Shown: piece after piece, positions 52,762 to 62,200 of the stretch
How positions within the stretch are numbered: position 1 is the stretch's first letter
How the letters are laid out: every line of letters starts with the position of its first letter
Assembly (NCBI GenBank): GCA_001769275.1
Contig: MEOQ01000050.1
Coordinates: forward strand, 159,155 to 223,154
Direction: 5' to 3'
DNA from: Bacteroidetes bacterium GWF2_43_63
Lineage (GTDB): Bacteria; Bacteroidota; Bacteroidia; Bacteroidales; DTU049
Length of the DNA: 64,000 nt
Notes under the pieces: model-generated
What the model was told of the DNA's origin: nothing
The model's database searches: none
The model's input: the letters and a program-made list of their open reading frames with translations, nothing else
Position numbers and translations under genes: made by a program

Positions 52762-53300
52762 CGATGACAAAATTAGCCAAAAATTCCGTGACACGCCAAA
52801 AACGTGGAAAGAGGTGATGTAATATAATTGGTGCAAGACGGGAGGCAGCTGGGCTATACCCTGTATCTTTCGATACAATTTTTCTCCATTTCATTTCGAA
52901 AAATCACTCAAGATGACAGGGCTGGGAAGATAGCTCCAACCGTGCTGTCATCCTGAGACCCGCGTGTAGTCATTCTGACATTACGCGACAAGCACCAGCA
53001 AAACGCGTTTTGCAACCTGTCACGATAGCTATCGTGAAAAAAATGACACTTTAAGTCGCTGTCATCCTGTTCCGATAGCCATCGGAATTCGCTCCTTTAG
53101 CGCTTCTTGCGAATTAGCTTGCGAAGTATCGAAGGAGACAGCGAAGGTCAACAGAAGTAGTGTCTGAAGTATAAAATGAGATCCCGGTTGTGCAAGCATA
53201 GACGAAACACAGACTGCGACCGGGAACTTAACGTTCACTTCTGTTGAATTTTCAAAAATCACTTACATGAAATAGCTATAGACAAGCTGACAGCTGATTC
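52762..53300. other. Intergenic, 539 bp, repeat-rich, no gene
   Basis: No coding sequence is supported. It holds a 50-bp dispersed repeat (52870-52919), an 18-base perfect palindrome tcacgatagctatcgtga (53020-53037), a near-palindrome ttccgatagccatcggaa (about 53080-53097), and an imperfect pair gatcccggttg / cgaccgggaa (about 53180 and 53218). The density of such elements suggests a decayed repeat cluster. Confidence 0.6.
52870..52919 (+). repeat. Dispersed 50-bp repeat, plus-orientation copy
   Basis: tcgatacaatttttct..tcactca..tgacag matches the reverse complement of 56399-56448 at 45 of 50 positions by eye. The shared similarity appears to continue weakly on both sides (cattctgacat near 52973 and atgtcagaatg-like near 56550). 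Confidence 0.85.
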
Positions 53301-55550
53301 CTACATTTTCGTCCGGGTAAACAAACCTGCTTCAATACTGTAGGTTTTCTTTCCGGCAACTGCCGTACTGAAGCCGCCGTTGAAATTAGTCACAGAAGTA
53401 TAAATACAGGGCACAACGATATTTCCATATTTATCAATAAAGCCCCATTTGCCATTGATTTTGACAGCCGCATAACCTTCTGAAAAATTCTCAACTTCAT
53501 CACAAATAATTTTACTTACTTCAACACCGCGTGAGTTGCAGAAGCCCCATTTGCCATCCTTTTGCACTGCTGCCATGTCGTCGGAAAAATTATTCACGAA
53601 ATCATATTTGTAATCGATGATTGTTTTGCCTGCACTGTCCATAATGCCCCACCGGCCATTTTTGCTGGCTTTTGTGGTGCCATCACGAAAGATCCCGATT
53701 TCATCAAATTCCAAAGGAATAATCACATTATTTTCGGCATCGATAAATCCAGTCTTTCCTTCACGCGTGGCAACTGCAGTTTGAATTTCGCTGAAATCAC
53801 TGATGTACGAATATTCTACAGGAATACTTGCCTCTCCATCGAGATTCAGGTATCCATACAATTTTCCTTTTCGCACTTTATACCAAATCGGATTGTAATT
53901 GTAAGACTCCGGATCAGTTGAATATTTAGGAACCATTTCATCGTAAATAAAAGGAACTACCTCATTTCCTTTCATATCGATGAGTCCGTATTTTCCATCC
54001 ATCTGCGCAATTGCAATGCTGTAATAGCTGAATGATTCTGCATAATCGAATTTCAATGGAATCACTTCCTCGCCAATACCATTGATAAAACCATATTTGC
54101 TATCCAGACTCACCAGTGCCAAGCCACTGTAAAATTCGCTGATTTCATCGTAGTTGACATTTATTTTCTCACCTTTATAATTTATCAGCGAATATTTTTC
54201 ACCATCGTAAAAATAGGTCACATCCGATTCCGTGAATGATCCGCAATATGAGTATTCAACTGGTATTACAACATTGCCTTTAAAATCAATAAAGCCGGTG
54301 TAATCACCCTTATTAACCTGCAAAAGATCATGCCCGGCGTAATAATAATAATCGTATTTCCCAACAGGAATTACCTCGTTGCCGCTTTTATCCATTATCC
54401 AGTTTTCTCCATCGCGCGAAACAATGCAAATGTCATTATAGAAAACTGAAACACTCTCGTTTTCGTAAGGAAGAATGACTTTTCCGTTACCATCAATCAA
54501 ACCAACATAGTTATCCTTGGAGGCACAGTACAGGCCGAATTCGCGAGCTTCTATCCAATCGTATTCAACCGGAAGGATTTCTTTTCCACTGTTAAGAAAA
54601 AGTCCGCTCATTTCTGCATCAGCATTATAAATCAGCAAATGTGATTTCGAAATCCGGCGAATTTCAGTGTATAATTCAGGAATGACTTCCTGTCCATCAA
54701 GTCCAATAGCACCCCACGAATAATCAGAACTGACGAGGGCTACACCATTTTCGAACAACGAGTTCATAATGTATTTTGCAGGAACAATTTCCTTTCCTGA
54801 TTTGTCAATAAAACCGGTTAATCCATTGTCGTTAAATGCAGCACGGCCTTCACTAAACGAAGACACAGAGCCGAATTTGAGTGGAATTATTTCTTTTCCG
54901 CTATTATCAATAAAGCCCCATTTTTCATCGAGCATCACTGCGGCTACACCTTCGTGGAAGTCTCCGGCATCGTGATAGCGCGGCTGAACGACAATGTCTC
55001 CTTTTTTATTAATATAACCAATCAGGTTGTCTTCTGTAAAATAGGCCATGCCTTCCGAAAACTTGTTGAGGTGAGGAAATCGGGGGCTGGTCAAAATTTT
55101 ACCTTTGGTTGTCATCAATCCGTATTGACCATCTTCGCCATACTGAATCATGCCTTCATTCATAGGCATGCAGTATTTGTAAATGAATGGAACCACAATG
55201 TTGCCCGCTGTATCGATGCAGCCCGACCCACTTTCCTTTTTGCCAAAAATGAGACCTTCAGTAACATCGCTGTTTACCAGAAAATCAATTTTAATGCGTT
55301 GATTCCCTTTGATATCGATGAAACCGCGATAATCTTCATTTTCGACATAGGCAAATCCTTCGCTAAAGCTATTTGCCACATCGTAAATGGAAGGAATGAC
55401 GGTGGAGCCGTTTCCATCAATGAAACCGTATTTGTAAGTCATATAATCCTGTGAAGGAATAAGCGTGTCTTTCTGGCCGTTAGCTGCAGAAGGCTGTACG
55501 AGCATTAATGTTGCAAAGACCACTGAAGCAAAAAGCGCGATATATTTCAT
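53301..55550 (-). CDS. Secreted WG-repeat protein
   Basis: The 749-residue protein has a signal peptide (MKYIALFASVVFATLMLVQPSA). It is then built almost wholly of WG/KWGFID-type repeats of about 45 residues, such as KWGFIDNSGKEIIPLKF, KYGLIDMKGNEVVPFIYDEM and KWGFCNSRGVEV. About fifteen repeats are visible. WG repeats form beta-structures used in protein or glycan binding; the role here is unknown. No T9SS domain is seen. I chose ATG 55550; a longer frame lacks a signal peptide at its start. A -7 box TACATTTG lies 13-20 bases upstream. Confidence 0.88.
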   Translation of the reverse strand: MKYIALFASVVFATLMLVQPSAANGQKDTLIPSQDYMTYKYGFIDGNGSTVIPSIYDVANSFSEGFAYVENEDYRGFIDIKGNQRIKIDFLVNSDVTEGLIFGKKESGSGCIDTAGNIVVPFIYKYCMPMNEGMIQYGEDGQYGLMTTKGKILTSPRFPHLNKFSEGMAYFTEDNLIGYINKKGDIVVQPRYHDAGDFHEGVAAVMLDEKWGFIDNSGKEIIPLKFGSVSSFSEGRAAFNDNGLTGFIDKSGKEIVPAKYIMNSLFENGVALVSSDYSWGAIGLDGQEVIPELYTEIRRISKSHLLIYNADAEMSGLFLNSGKEILPVEYDWIEAREFGLYCASKDNYVGLIDGNGKVILPYENESVSVFYNDICIVSRDGENWIMDKSGNEVIPVGKYDYYYYAGHDLLQVNKGDYTGFIDFKGNVVIPVEYSYCGSFTESDVTYFYDGEKYSLINYKGEKINVNYDEISEFYSGLALVSLDSKYGFINGIGEEVIPLKFDYAESFSYYSIAIAQMDGKYGLIDMKGNEVVPFIYDEMVPKYSTDPESYNYNPIWYKVRKGKLYGYLNLDGEASIPVEYSYISDFSEIQTAVATREGKTGFIDAENNVIIPLEFDEIGIFRDGTTKASKNGRWGIMDSAGKTIIDYKYDFVNNFSDDMAAVQKDGKWGFCNSRGVEVSKIICDEVENFSEGYAAVKINGKWGFIDKYGNIVVPCIYTSVTNFNGGFSTAVAGKKTYSIEAGLFTRTKM

Positions 55551-55562
55551 TGATTTTTTCTT

Positions 55563-55570
55563 CAAATGTA
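55563..55570 (-). promoter_or_regulatory. -7 box of the WG-repeat gene
   Basis: On the minus strand TACATTTG (55570-55563) matches TAnnTTTG exactly. No clear -33 box. Confidence 0.55.
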
Positions 55571-55640
55571 TTAATGTTTTTGTTGCCGGAATGAGCCGGG
55601 CCAAAAATAAAAGTCAAAACTTTATTAAAATGGAGGCTGT

Positions 55641-55673
55641 AACCCTCGAAGGGTTTCAAACCCTTCGAGGGTT
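55641..55673. repeat. 13-bp perfect hairpin aaccctcgaaggg
   Basis: aaccctcgaaggg (55641-55653) and cccttcgagggtt (55661-55673) pair perfectly around tttcaaa. It resembles the hairpin at 41516-41540 in length and loop and lies between divergent genes. Confidence 0.85.
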
Positions 55674-55698
55674 AGTTTATCAAATTGCCGAATTTTTG

Positions 55699-55706
55699 TA
55701 TTTTTG
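55699..55706 (+). promoter_or_regulatory. -7 box of the lysine-rich protein gene
   Basis: TATTTTTG matches TAnnTTTG; the ATG follows 19 bases later. The -33 region is weak. Confidence 0.5.
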
Positions 55707-55725
55707 AATATCAAAACCAGCTTTC

Positions 55726-56262
55726 ATGAAAAAGACCGATACAAAAAAGACCGCAAATAAATCAGAAAAAAAAGATGCTCCGAAAAAAGGAACTCCTGTG
55801 AAGAAGGTTGAGGTTAAGGAAAAGGCTAAGGTTGAGAAAAAGGTCGAGGCTAAGGATAAGGTCAAGGCTAAGGTTGAGGCTAAGAAGAAGGCTAAGGTTG
55901 AGGCTAAGGTCAAGGACAAGGCTAAGGTTGAGGTCAAGAAGAAGGTCAAGGTCGAGGCTAAGGTCAAGGTCGAGGTTAAGGATAAGGTGGAGGTCAAGGA
56001 TAAGGTCAAGAAAGAGGTCGGGAAGAAAGAGAAGGTCACGCGTCGGAGTCACGCGTCAGGAGACGCGCGCCCAGAGACGCGCGCCCAGGTTGAAAAAAAG
56101 GACGAGGTCAAGAAAAAGGATAAGATGAAGGTTGAGGAGCCGGAAGCTGAAAATTATTCTTCAGCAGAATTGCCGGAAGAGGTGATTGAAGAGAAAAATC
56201 CAAAAGCCCCAAAAAAGAAAAAGAAAAAAGGCGGCGAAAACCAGCTGGCGCTTGATTTCTGA
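55726..56262 (+). CDS. Lysine-rich low-complexity protein (histone H1-like composition)
   Basis: The 178-residue protein is dominated by Lys-Val-Glu/Ala-Lys repeats (KVEAKVKDKAKVEVKKK), encoded by hexamer words such as aaggtc, aaggct and gaggtt. Residues 104-121 (VTRRSHASGDARPETRAQ) come from an in-frame GC-rich repeat shared with 48486-48527. The tail returns to an acidic stretch (EELP..VIEEKNPKAPKKKK) and ends GGENQLALDF. It could bind nucleic acid like AlgP/H1-type bacterial proteins, but composition alone supports this. ATG, stop and a -7 box make a real gene likely. Confidence 0.7.
   Translation: MKKTDTKKTANKSEKKDAPKKGTPVKKVEVKEKAKVEKKVEAKDKVKAKVEAKKKAKVEAKVKDKAKVEVKKKVKVEAKVKVEVKDKVEVKDKVKKEVGKKEKVTRRSHASGDARPETRAQVEKKDEVKKKDKMKVEEPEAENYSSAELPEEVIEEKNPKAPKKKKKKGGENQLALDF
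56035..56088 (+). repeat. GC-rich repeat inside the lysine-rich gene
   Basis: gtcacgcgtcgga, then gtcacgcgtcagg, then two copies of agacgcgcgcccag. It corresponds to 48486-48527 between genes and keeps the reading frame. Confidence 0.85.
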
Positions 56263-56674
56263 TGATGCAGTGAGTTGCCACGAGGGCACAAAGACACCGA
56301 AAGATATAAGAAATCAGATATTTGATTTTAGATTGTCTCTTCACTGGCGCGGATATGCCATCCGTGACAGTGATAACTTCGGCGCCGCGCAGCCCCTGCT
56401 GTCACACTGAGTGATTTTTCGGAATGAAATGAAGAAAAATTGTATCGAAGTGCAGCAGGACCCGCAGTCTTCTTTCATGCCCGCTGCGAAGCTGGCGGGG
56501 ATACGTTTGAAGCTTGTCTTTTTTTTCAGATAGTCATTTCAAACACTCAGAATGACATCGGGTAACATGACCTCGTGGCATTATTCCTTAATTGGCGCTA
56601 TCGCTGTGGTGAAAGCTTTGTAACTATGTTTTGCAGTCTAAAAATCAGCTTATAATGCGACATTCAAAAATTCT
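56263..56674. other. Intergenic, 412 bp, no gene
   Basis: No coding sequence is supported. The stretch has a gccacgagggcacaaagac-type sequence at 56277, GC-rich patches (about 56346-56398), the inverted copy of the 50-bp repeat (56399-56448), and an AT-rich end. Nothing else recognised. Confidence 0.5.
56399..56448 (-). repeat. Dispersed 50-bp repeat, inverted copy
   Basis: Reverse-complement match to 52870-52919 (45 of 50 by eye). The two copies bracket the WG-repeat and lysine-rich genes in inverted orientation. Confidence 0.85.
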
Positions 56675-56983
56675 TCATTCATACGATTCATATAAACTAA
56701 GCTTATTTTTAAGTGTAGTAATTTCATCCTGCATGGTATTTATTCGTTGCAACAAATGGCAAATGGTTTCAATGCCTTCAATGTTAATATCAAGTTCGTA
56801 ATAGAAGCGGATGAATTTTTCTAATTGCTGGAGCTGGTTTATTTCAATGAATTGCGTTTCCTGAACAGTAATAATTTCGATCAATCCGCTTTGATGTAAT
56901 GAACTGATAAATGAAATTTCAATATCCTGACTGATGCAGAAGTCGTTGACAGCGATTAAATTTTCTGTTTGCATTGCTTTCAT
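56675..56983 (-). CDS. cbpM: Chaperone modulator CbpM-like
   Basis: The 102-residue protein has a MerR-like N-terminal part (AVNDFCISQDIEISFISSLH QSGLI.. read in two halves) and a helical C-terminal part (ELDINIEGIETICHLL, then a coiled segment). This matches CbpM, which binds and inhibits the J-domain protein CbpA. It starts 6 bases after cbpA ends, the standard operon order. Confidence 0.88.
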   Translation of the reverse strand: MKAMQTENLIAVNDFCISQDIEISFISSLHQSGLIEIITVQETQFIEINQLQQLEKFIRFYYELDINIEGIETICHLLQRINTMQDEITTLKNKLSLYESYE

Positions 56984-56989
56984 TTTTAA

Positions 56990-57877
56990 TTACAGTTTAG
57001 ACAACTCTTCAAACAACTCTCTTTGTTTCGGCGTAAGATTTTTCGGGATATTGATCGAATACGTAATAATTAAATCGCCAAATTTTCCTTCTGATTTATA
57101 AACGGGAAAACCCTTGCCTGTCAGCTTTATTTTACTGCCGTTTTGCGTTTCGGGTTTTACCTTCAGCATAACTTTTCCACCCAAAGTTGCAATGGTAATT
57201 TCGCCTCCCAGCACAGCCTTGAACAAATCCAGATTTACAGTGGTATATAAATCATTTCCCAATCGTTTATATTGAGGATTATTGGCAATGGTGAACGTAA
57301 TGTATAAATCGCCATTCGGTCCACCATTTCTTCCCAAACCGCCATGCCCGGCTATTTTTATTGTTTGCCCGTTTTCAATTCCAGCAGGAATGGTGATTCT
57401 GATTTTTTTACCATTCACTGTCAATGTCTGCTGGTGGGTTTTATAAGCATCAACGAGATCGAGACGTAACTCTGTAGTATAATCCTGTCCTCTGTATTTC
57501 ACCTGCCGGCTTCTGCGGGCACCTGCTGATCCGCCAAACATGGATTCGAAAAAACTGGAGAAATCACCTTCGAACTGCTCACCCGAAAAACCTTGTCTCT
57601 GTTCATCTGAAGGTTGTCGCTTGTATTGTCCCGCATTTTGAAATTGTTCTCCATGTTGCCAGTCTTTGCCGTATTGATCATATTTTTTTCGCTTTTCGGG
57701 ATCGCTTAGGACTTCGTTGGCTTCATTAATCTGCTGAAATTTCTTTTTTGCATCCGAATCACTTGGATTCAAATCGGGGTGATACTTTCGGGCAAATTTC
57801 CGGTATGCATTTTTGATTTCTTTTGGTGTTGCCGTTTTATCAACTCCCAGTATTTTATAATAATCTACAAAATCCAT
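56990..57877 (-). CDS. cbpA: DnaJ-family co-chaperone CbpA-like
   Basis: The 295-residue protein has an N-terminal J domain (residues 5-70; [16 protein letters not shown] with the HPD motif), a Gly/Phe/Gln-rich linker, and two C-terminal substrate-binding domains ([40 protein letters not shown]). It lacks the zinc-finger Cys repeats of DnaJ, so it is the CbpA type. Stimulates DnaK and binds unfolded proteins. Its modulator gene follows. Confidence 0.94.
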   Translation of the reverse strand: MDFVDYYKILGVDKTATPKEIKNAYRKFARKYHPDLNPSDSDAKKKFQQINEANEVLSDPEKRKKYDQYGKDWQHGEQFQNAGQYKRQPSDEQRQGFSGEQFEGDFSSFFESMFGGSAGARRSRQVKYRGQDYTTELRLDLVDAYKTHQQTLTVNGKKIRITIPAGIENGQTIKIAGHGGLGRNGGPNGDLYITFTIANNPQYKRLGNDLYTTVNLDLFKAVLGGEITIATLGGKVMLKVKPETQNGSKIKLTGKGFPVYKSEGKFGDLIITYSINIPKNLTPKQRELFEELSKL

Positions 57878-58016
57878 TTTTAGAAGAGTTTAGTTGAATA
57901 AAAAACCGAGACACAATATTAAATGCTAATATACAATACTTTATTCAGTTCGTTTCATTTCCAATTATTTAGTTCCGAATTCCGAAACAAAATCGCATTT
58001 CCTCCGGAAATGAAAC

Positions 58017-58076
58017 AATCAGCCCCGAGTCACTATTCGAGCAAGCTCGATCGTTCCTCAGGGCTGATTATTTTTT
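58017..58076 (+). ncRNA. Compound hairpin, terminator-like; possible small-RNA end
   Basis: Outer stem aatcagccc (58017-58025) with gggctgatt (58061-58069), flanked by partly matching cgag/ctca; inner stem tcgag (58037-58041) with ctcga (58046-58050). A run of T follows at 58071-58076. No gene on the plus strand ends here, so a short RNA starting upstream is possible. No promoter was found. Confidence 0.35.
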
Positions 58077-58449
58077 GAGACGATTTTGTCTCCTCGTGAA
58101 CCTCACAGTGCTGAATTCGAACTCTTTTCTCGAGGATTTGAAGAAGATCAGCGTTTTATTTTTGAAAGAATAATTAGTCTGTAATTCATTCGAAATGAAA
58201 GAGTAGGGGACAGTGAACTTTGATATTTCGTGCGAAGATCCAGTAGCCATTGTCACATTTAATCAAATCAAAATAGCAGCCTCTACCAGAATCTCCGAAA
58301 ACCTGAATTCAAAATGCACCGACTGCCAACCAAAGCCGGAATGATTGCTTCTTCAGAGAGTATAAAACAGGATTCCCAAGAAAAGCAATGACAATTTCTG
58401 ATCTCATTCAGAAATGAACAGAAATCTGTTCATTTTGTAACCCAACAAA

Positions 58450-58658
58450 CACAAAGCCGGCGCTGTGGCCGGCTTTGTGATATAATGTTGAAAATCTGTG
58501 TTTTACCAATATTGGGATGGGTGTTTAGGATTTATCTTGGATGGTGCAGCCCAATATGCACAAAGCCGGCGCTGCGGCCGGCTTTGATGTGATCTATTGA
58601 AATTCAGTGTTTTACCAATATTGGGATGAGTGTTTAGGATTAATCGTGGATGGTGCAT
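58450..58658. repeat. Two tandem 109-bp units with GC hairpins
   Basis: Units start at 58450 and 58559. Each has a 10-bp stem caaagccggc/gccggctttg with a 6-base loop (58452-58477 and 58561-58586), then a similar tail containing gttttaccaatattgggatg and ggatggtgca. They follow the immunity gene by about 8 bases. No T-run is present, so they are not obvious terminators. Confidence 0.85.
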
Positions 58659-58665
58659 CGCAAGT

Positions 58666-59253
58666 TCATTTTATACCTAAAAAATTATCTTTCCAAGTTT
58701 GATAAAGCTCTAACATTCGTCCTTCTTTAAAGGTTTTTTTATACATCTGCATTGCTGCAATATGCATAATGTTTTGAGGAAAGAATGTGACAAACACCCC
58801 ATCCTTTTTTAAAACAGGCTTGCCGTAGGAAACATCACTTTTGAGTTTATCACTTTTGCCCCATTCAAGCCCTGGTATTTCCTTACGTAATAATTCGGAG
58901 AAATAAATCCCAACATCAAACATGATAGAATAAGTCGGCTCAATCAATTCGTAATCAGGCACTTTGTGGATAGTTTTTAATTGATTTGGAAGTTTTTCTC
59001 TTTCCAAACTTATTTCTTCTTCTGATAGTTTGCGAGCAGCAATATTGCCACTGAAGAATTCAGATACCTTTTCCAAATTATCAACTAAAAGTTCTACTTC
59101 TTCTGTATCAAAGACAGCTTTATTAAACATCCGTAAGCGTTCATCTTTTATTGATATAAACCAATCATAGTAAATCTTAACATCTTTTTTGGTCATTGAT
59201 GCAGGATCTTGATTAATTTGTTTAGGGACTATTAACAATTGATATTCTTTCAT
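58666..59253 (-). CDS. Putative immunity protein of the RHS toxin
   Basis: The 195-residue protein begins MKEYQLLIVPKQINQDPASM, has no signal peptide and no membrane helix, and is mixed alpha/beta by pattern. I do not recognise the family. Its ATG overlaps the toxin stop (TAATG), implying translational coupling. Position directly after a polymorphic RHS toxin, small size and cytoplasmic character fit an immunity protein that blocks the C-terminal nuclease-like domain. That function is inference from position. Confidence 0.78.
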   Translation of the reverse strand: MKEYQLLIVPKQINQDPASMTKKDVKIYYDWFISIKDERLRMFNKAVFDTEEVELLVDNLEKVSEFFSGNIAARKLSEEEISLEREKLPNQLKTIHKVPDYELIEPTYSIMFDVGIYFSELLRKEIPGLEWGKSDKLKSDVSYGKPVLKKDGVFVTFFPQNIMHIAAMQMYKKTFKEGRMLELYQTWKDNFLGIK

Positions 59254-62200
59254 TATCTTGCTCCTTGTTCTATGGCTTCTGTTGGCAAATTTAAAATTTG
59301 TGTCCTGATATTATATCCATTTTTTTGTGCATTTTCAAACATTTTCAATAGTGGTTGTGATGCTCCAACGCTGTTTGTAACAGGACTTCGATAAAATGTC
59401 CATACTACTTCATCTACTGCTCCTGACTTTAGCAACTCAATATCTTTATTGAATTGTTGTTGCACAAATTGTGTTGCACTAGTATAACCTACTTTCGATT
59501 CATAAGCTACACCATTCGCAAAATTATCTACGAATCGCCAACCCAGTGCAGTATTGAAACTTTTCTTACCCCCACCGTACACCATTCTTAAGGCACATTC
59601 TCCCATATTGCCTAATTGTTTTGATGTATATGGATTCTTGATTATTGATTCAACGAAATTTCCAATTTCACCACCCGGTCCAGGTGTTGGAGCAATGTCG
59701 TCAGGACCAGGATTTAAAACATTTGCAAAAAAGGCTCCCGTCTCGACAGTCGCAAATTGTGCTGCTGGATTTCCGGAGAACCACAAAGCTCCTTGAGCAA
59801 GATATGGAAGAGCAGCCTCACCTCCAAAAATCATAACAGGGGTTAATAATATCGCAGCAGCTCCTATGGTATTCTTTTTAATGTCATGACTTGTAATATG
59901 ACCTGCCTGCAATGAGTTAGAATATAATTGACCATATACCCAAGGTGGATCATCTGGTGCTAATCCATCAGGATCGACTAGACGCACAGGATTATTAAAA
60001 CAATAATTGTATGGACTATGGGACGGAAATTGACTAGCCATCGGATCCACACTCAACCACACGCTCAAATCCGAGTCGTAATACCTCGCTCCGAAATAAG
60101 AATAATTCGTCTCCGGATCGAGCTCTTTGCCTGAGAATTTGTAGCGGGTTTCAAAGTCGTTGTGGGGCGGGGTCTGGTCGACAAACAATTCGCCGTAGGG
60201 CAGGTATTGCAGATGCTCGGTGGCATAGCCGGTGGCGTTGGTAATAAAGCTGCTACTACCTATATGATCCGGATGATAGAAATACTGCTGCCGTTCAACT
60301 CTGGATAAATTGTTTGTTGCCGGGCGTAGACCAGGTCCTATTTCCACATTGGAAACAGGATATCCGCTGCAATTCACACCGCGGAATACCATATTCCCGG
60401 CATCGGCAGCTGCTGTAGCTGCGTTACCATTGATAAAGTGCAGTGTTGGCCCGTCAGGATCCGTTGGGGCATAGTGGAACCCACCGCCCACCTTTGTGCA
60501 TACGCGCTCCCCTTCAATGAAGTAATGCTTGGTATATTCCTTGTCGGTCATCACCATCATGGGGCTAATATACAAAGTTTTGTTTAGAATCATATGAGTA
60601 AACACAGGCCGGCCGCGCAGCATCAGCGTGCTTTCGCTGTTGCTCAATTTCCATACGCGTTCGCCACCGGCATTGTAAACATACGAACTCAGCATCGGAA
60701 TACTAATTTTATCATGAACAGTTGTCAGCCGGTTTTCTTCGTCCCAGCACTGGTTGCGCACATTGCCGCTGTTGTGTCTTTCGGTCATGTTGCCATTGGC
60801 ATCCCATTTGAATTGAGCGGTACCGGCCGTTTCAACGGCATGTGGCTGAGTAGTGGAATAGCTGTAGGTGTTGTTGTACGAAACATAATTGATTGAGCCC
60901 CGCAGCGATGTTTCAGCATACAGGTTTTTAGTAGTGATGTTGCCAGACTGACTGTAGCTCATGCTCAGCTCGTAATCCTGCTGATTGCCGAATCCCGAAA
61001 ACATTCCTCTGGCTCCGGTGAGTCTGTACAAATCGTCGTATTCATATTCATATCGGTATCCGCCGCCAGTATTGCCGTAGGCATAGCCTGCCGTATTGTT
61101 CAGTAATGTGATGTTGCCAGAATTGTCATACGTGTAATTGATGTTCTGCATCATTACTCCATTGGACTGAAAGCTCTGCAGGTTTGTCAATCTCAGGTTC
61201 TGGGGATTGTAAGAGTAGTTGGCATAGGTGCCATTACCATAACCAATGTACGTCCTTGACCCGTATTTGTTGTACCTGACGCCGGTAATGTAACTGTACA
61301 TATGCGGCCCTTTCTGACCATCCATGGAAGTCAGTTGCCCGCCGTTGTTGTAATGATAACTTACCACTTCGCCGTCGGGGTAAGTGATATTCTTTACCCG
61401 GTTCCAGCTGTCGTATTCCCAATCGGTCTCAAATGTGTATGCTGCCCCGGCAGGAACAACAAAAGTATGTGTGTTTTTGATCAGTTCCCCCATGTTGCCG
61501 TATTCAAACGATTGCACACCGGATGCATCCTGCATTTCGGTCATCCGGCCGCTCTGGTTACCGCTGTTGGGCGCTCCGTATTCGTAATACACGTTCATTT
61601 CAGGGTTCTGCGGGTATTCAATTCTTTGTAAACGCAGGTTGCTGTAGTAATATTTTATTTCCTGATTAAGGTTGGCCAGATTCTGAGTTGTGGTTGTAAG
61701 AACATTTCCGGCCATATCATAAGTATATTTAGTCTTTCCTGCATCCGGATGCTCTCTGTTGAGCAGTCTCCCAAGCATATCATATTCATAGGTTGTCATA
61801 TTGTTCTCCGGATCGGTAGAACGTATAAGTTCTCCCAGTGGATCGTAGACAAATTTGGTAATAGTACTCAGGGGTGCCGTCACACTTGTGTTCAGGCCTC
61901 TGCCGTTGGTAAATTTTTCTGTAACTTTATTTTTCGGATCCGTCGCCTTTGTTTTAAAACAAGTTGTTCCAAAAGCATCTGTTCCAAAATCATACAAATA
62001 GCTCATCTGCGTGCCATCGGGGAAATTCTGAACCAATGGACGATCCATAACATCGTAAGTGGTCGTTGTAGGATTTATCTGCTGAATGGACAGGTTCAGC
62101 GTGGTTTCACTACCGGACAATTCGGTTACAGGTTGCGAAATGGAAATTACCCGACCGTAGCTATCGAGCATGCCGATTCCTGAAACCAGTATTACATCAA

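Larger units (their letters stand above)
57878..58665. other. Intergenic, 788 bp, structured but non-coding
   Basis: No gene is supported. Elements seen are the palindrome atttcctccggaaat (about 57998-58012), a compound hairpin (58017-58076), a small stem gagac..gtctc (58077-58092), and two tandem 109-bp units with 10-bp GC stems (58450-58658). A 62-codon frame at 58068-58256 on the minus strand ends inside the hairpins and was rejected. Confidence 0.6.

Noticed and set aside
53062..53262. 66-codon minus-strand frame upstream of the WG gene end
   Set aside because: Overlaps palindromes and shows no coding pattern.
55808..56128. Arg/Leu-rich frame within the lysine-rich gene
   Set aside because: Shifted reading of hexamer repeats with no independent start signal; the lysine frame has an ATG and promoter box.
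58068..58256. 62-codon minus-strand frame
   Set aside because: It ends within hairpins, has no family resemblance, and lies in a structured non-coding region.
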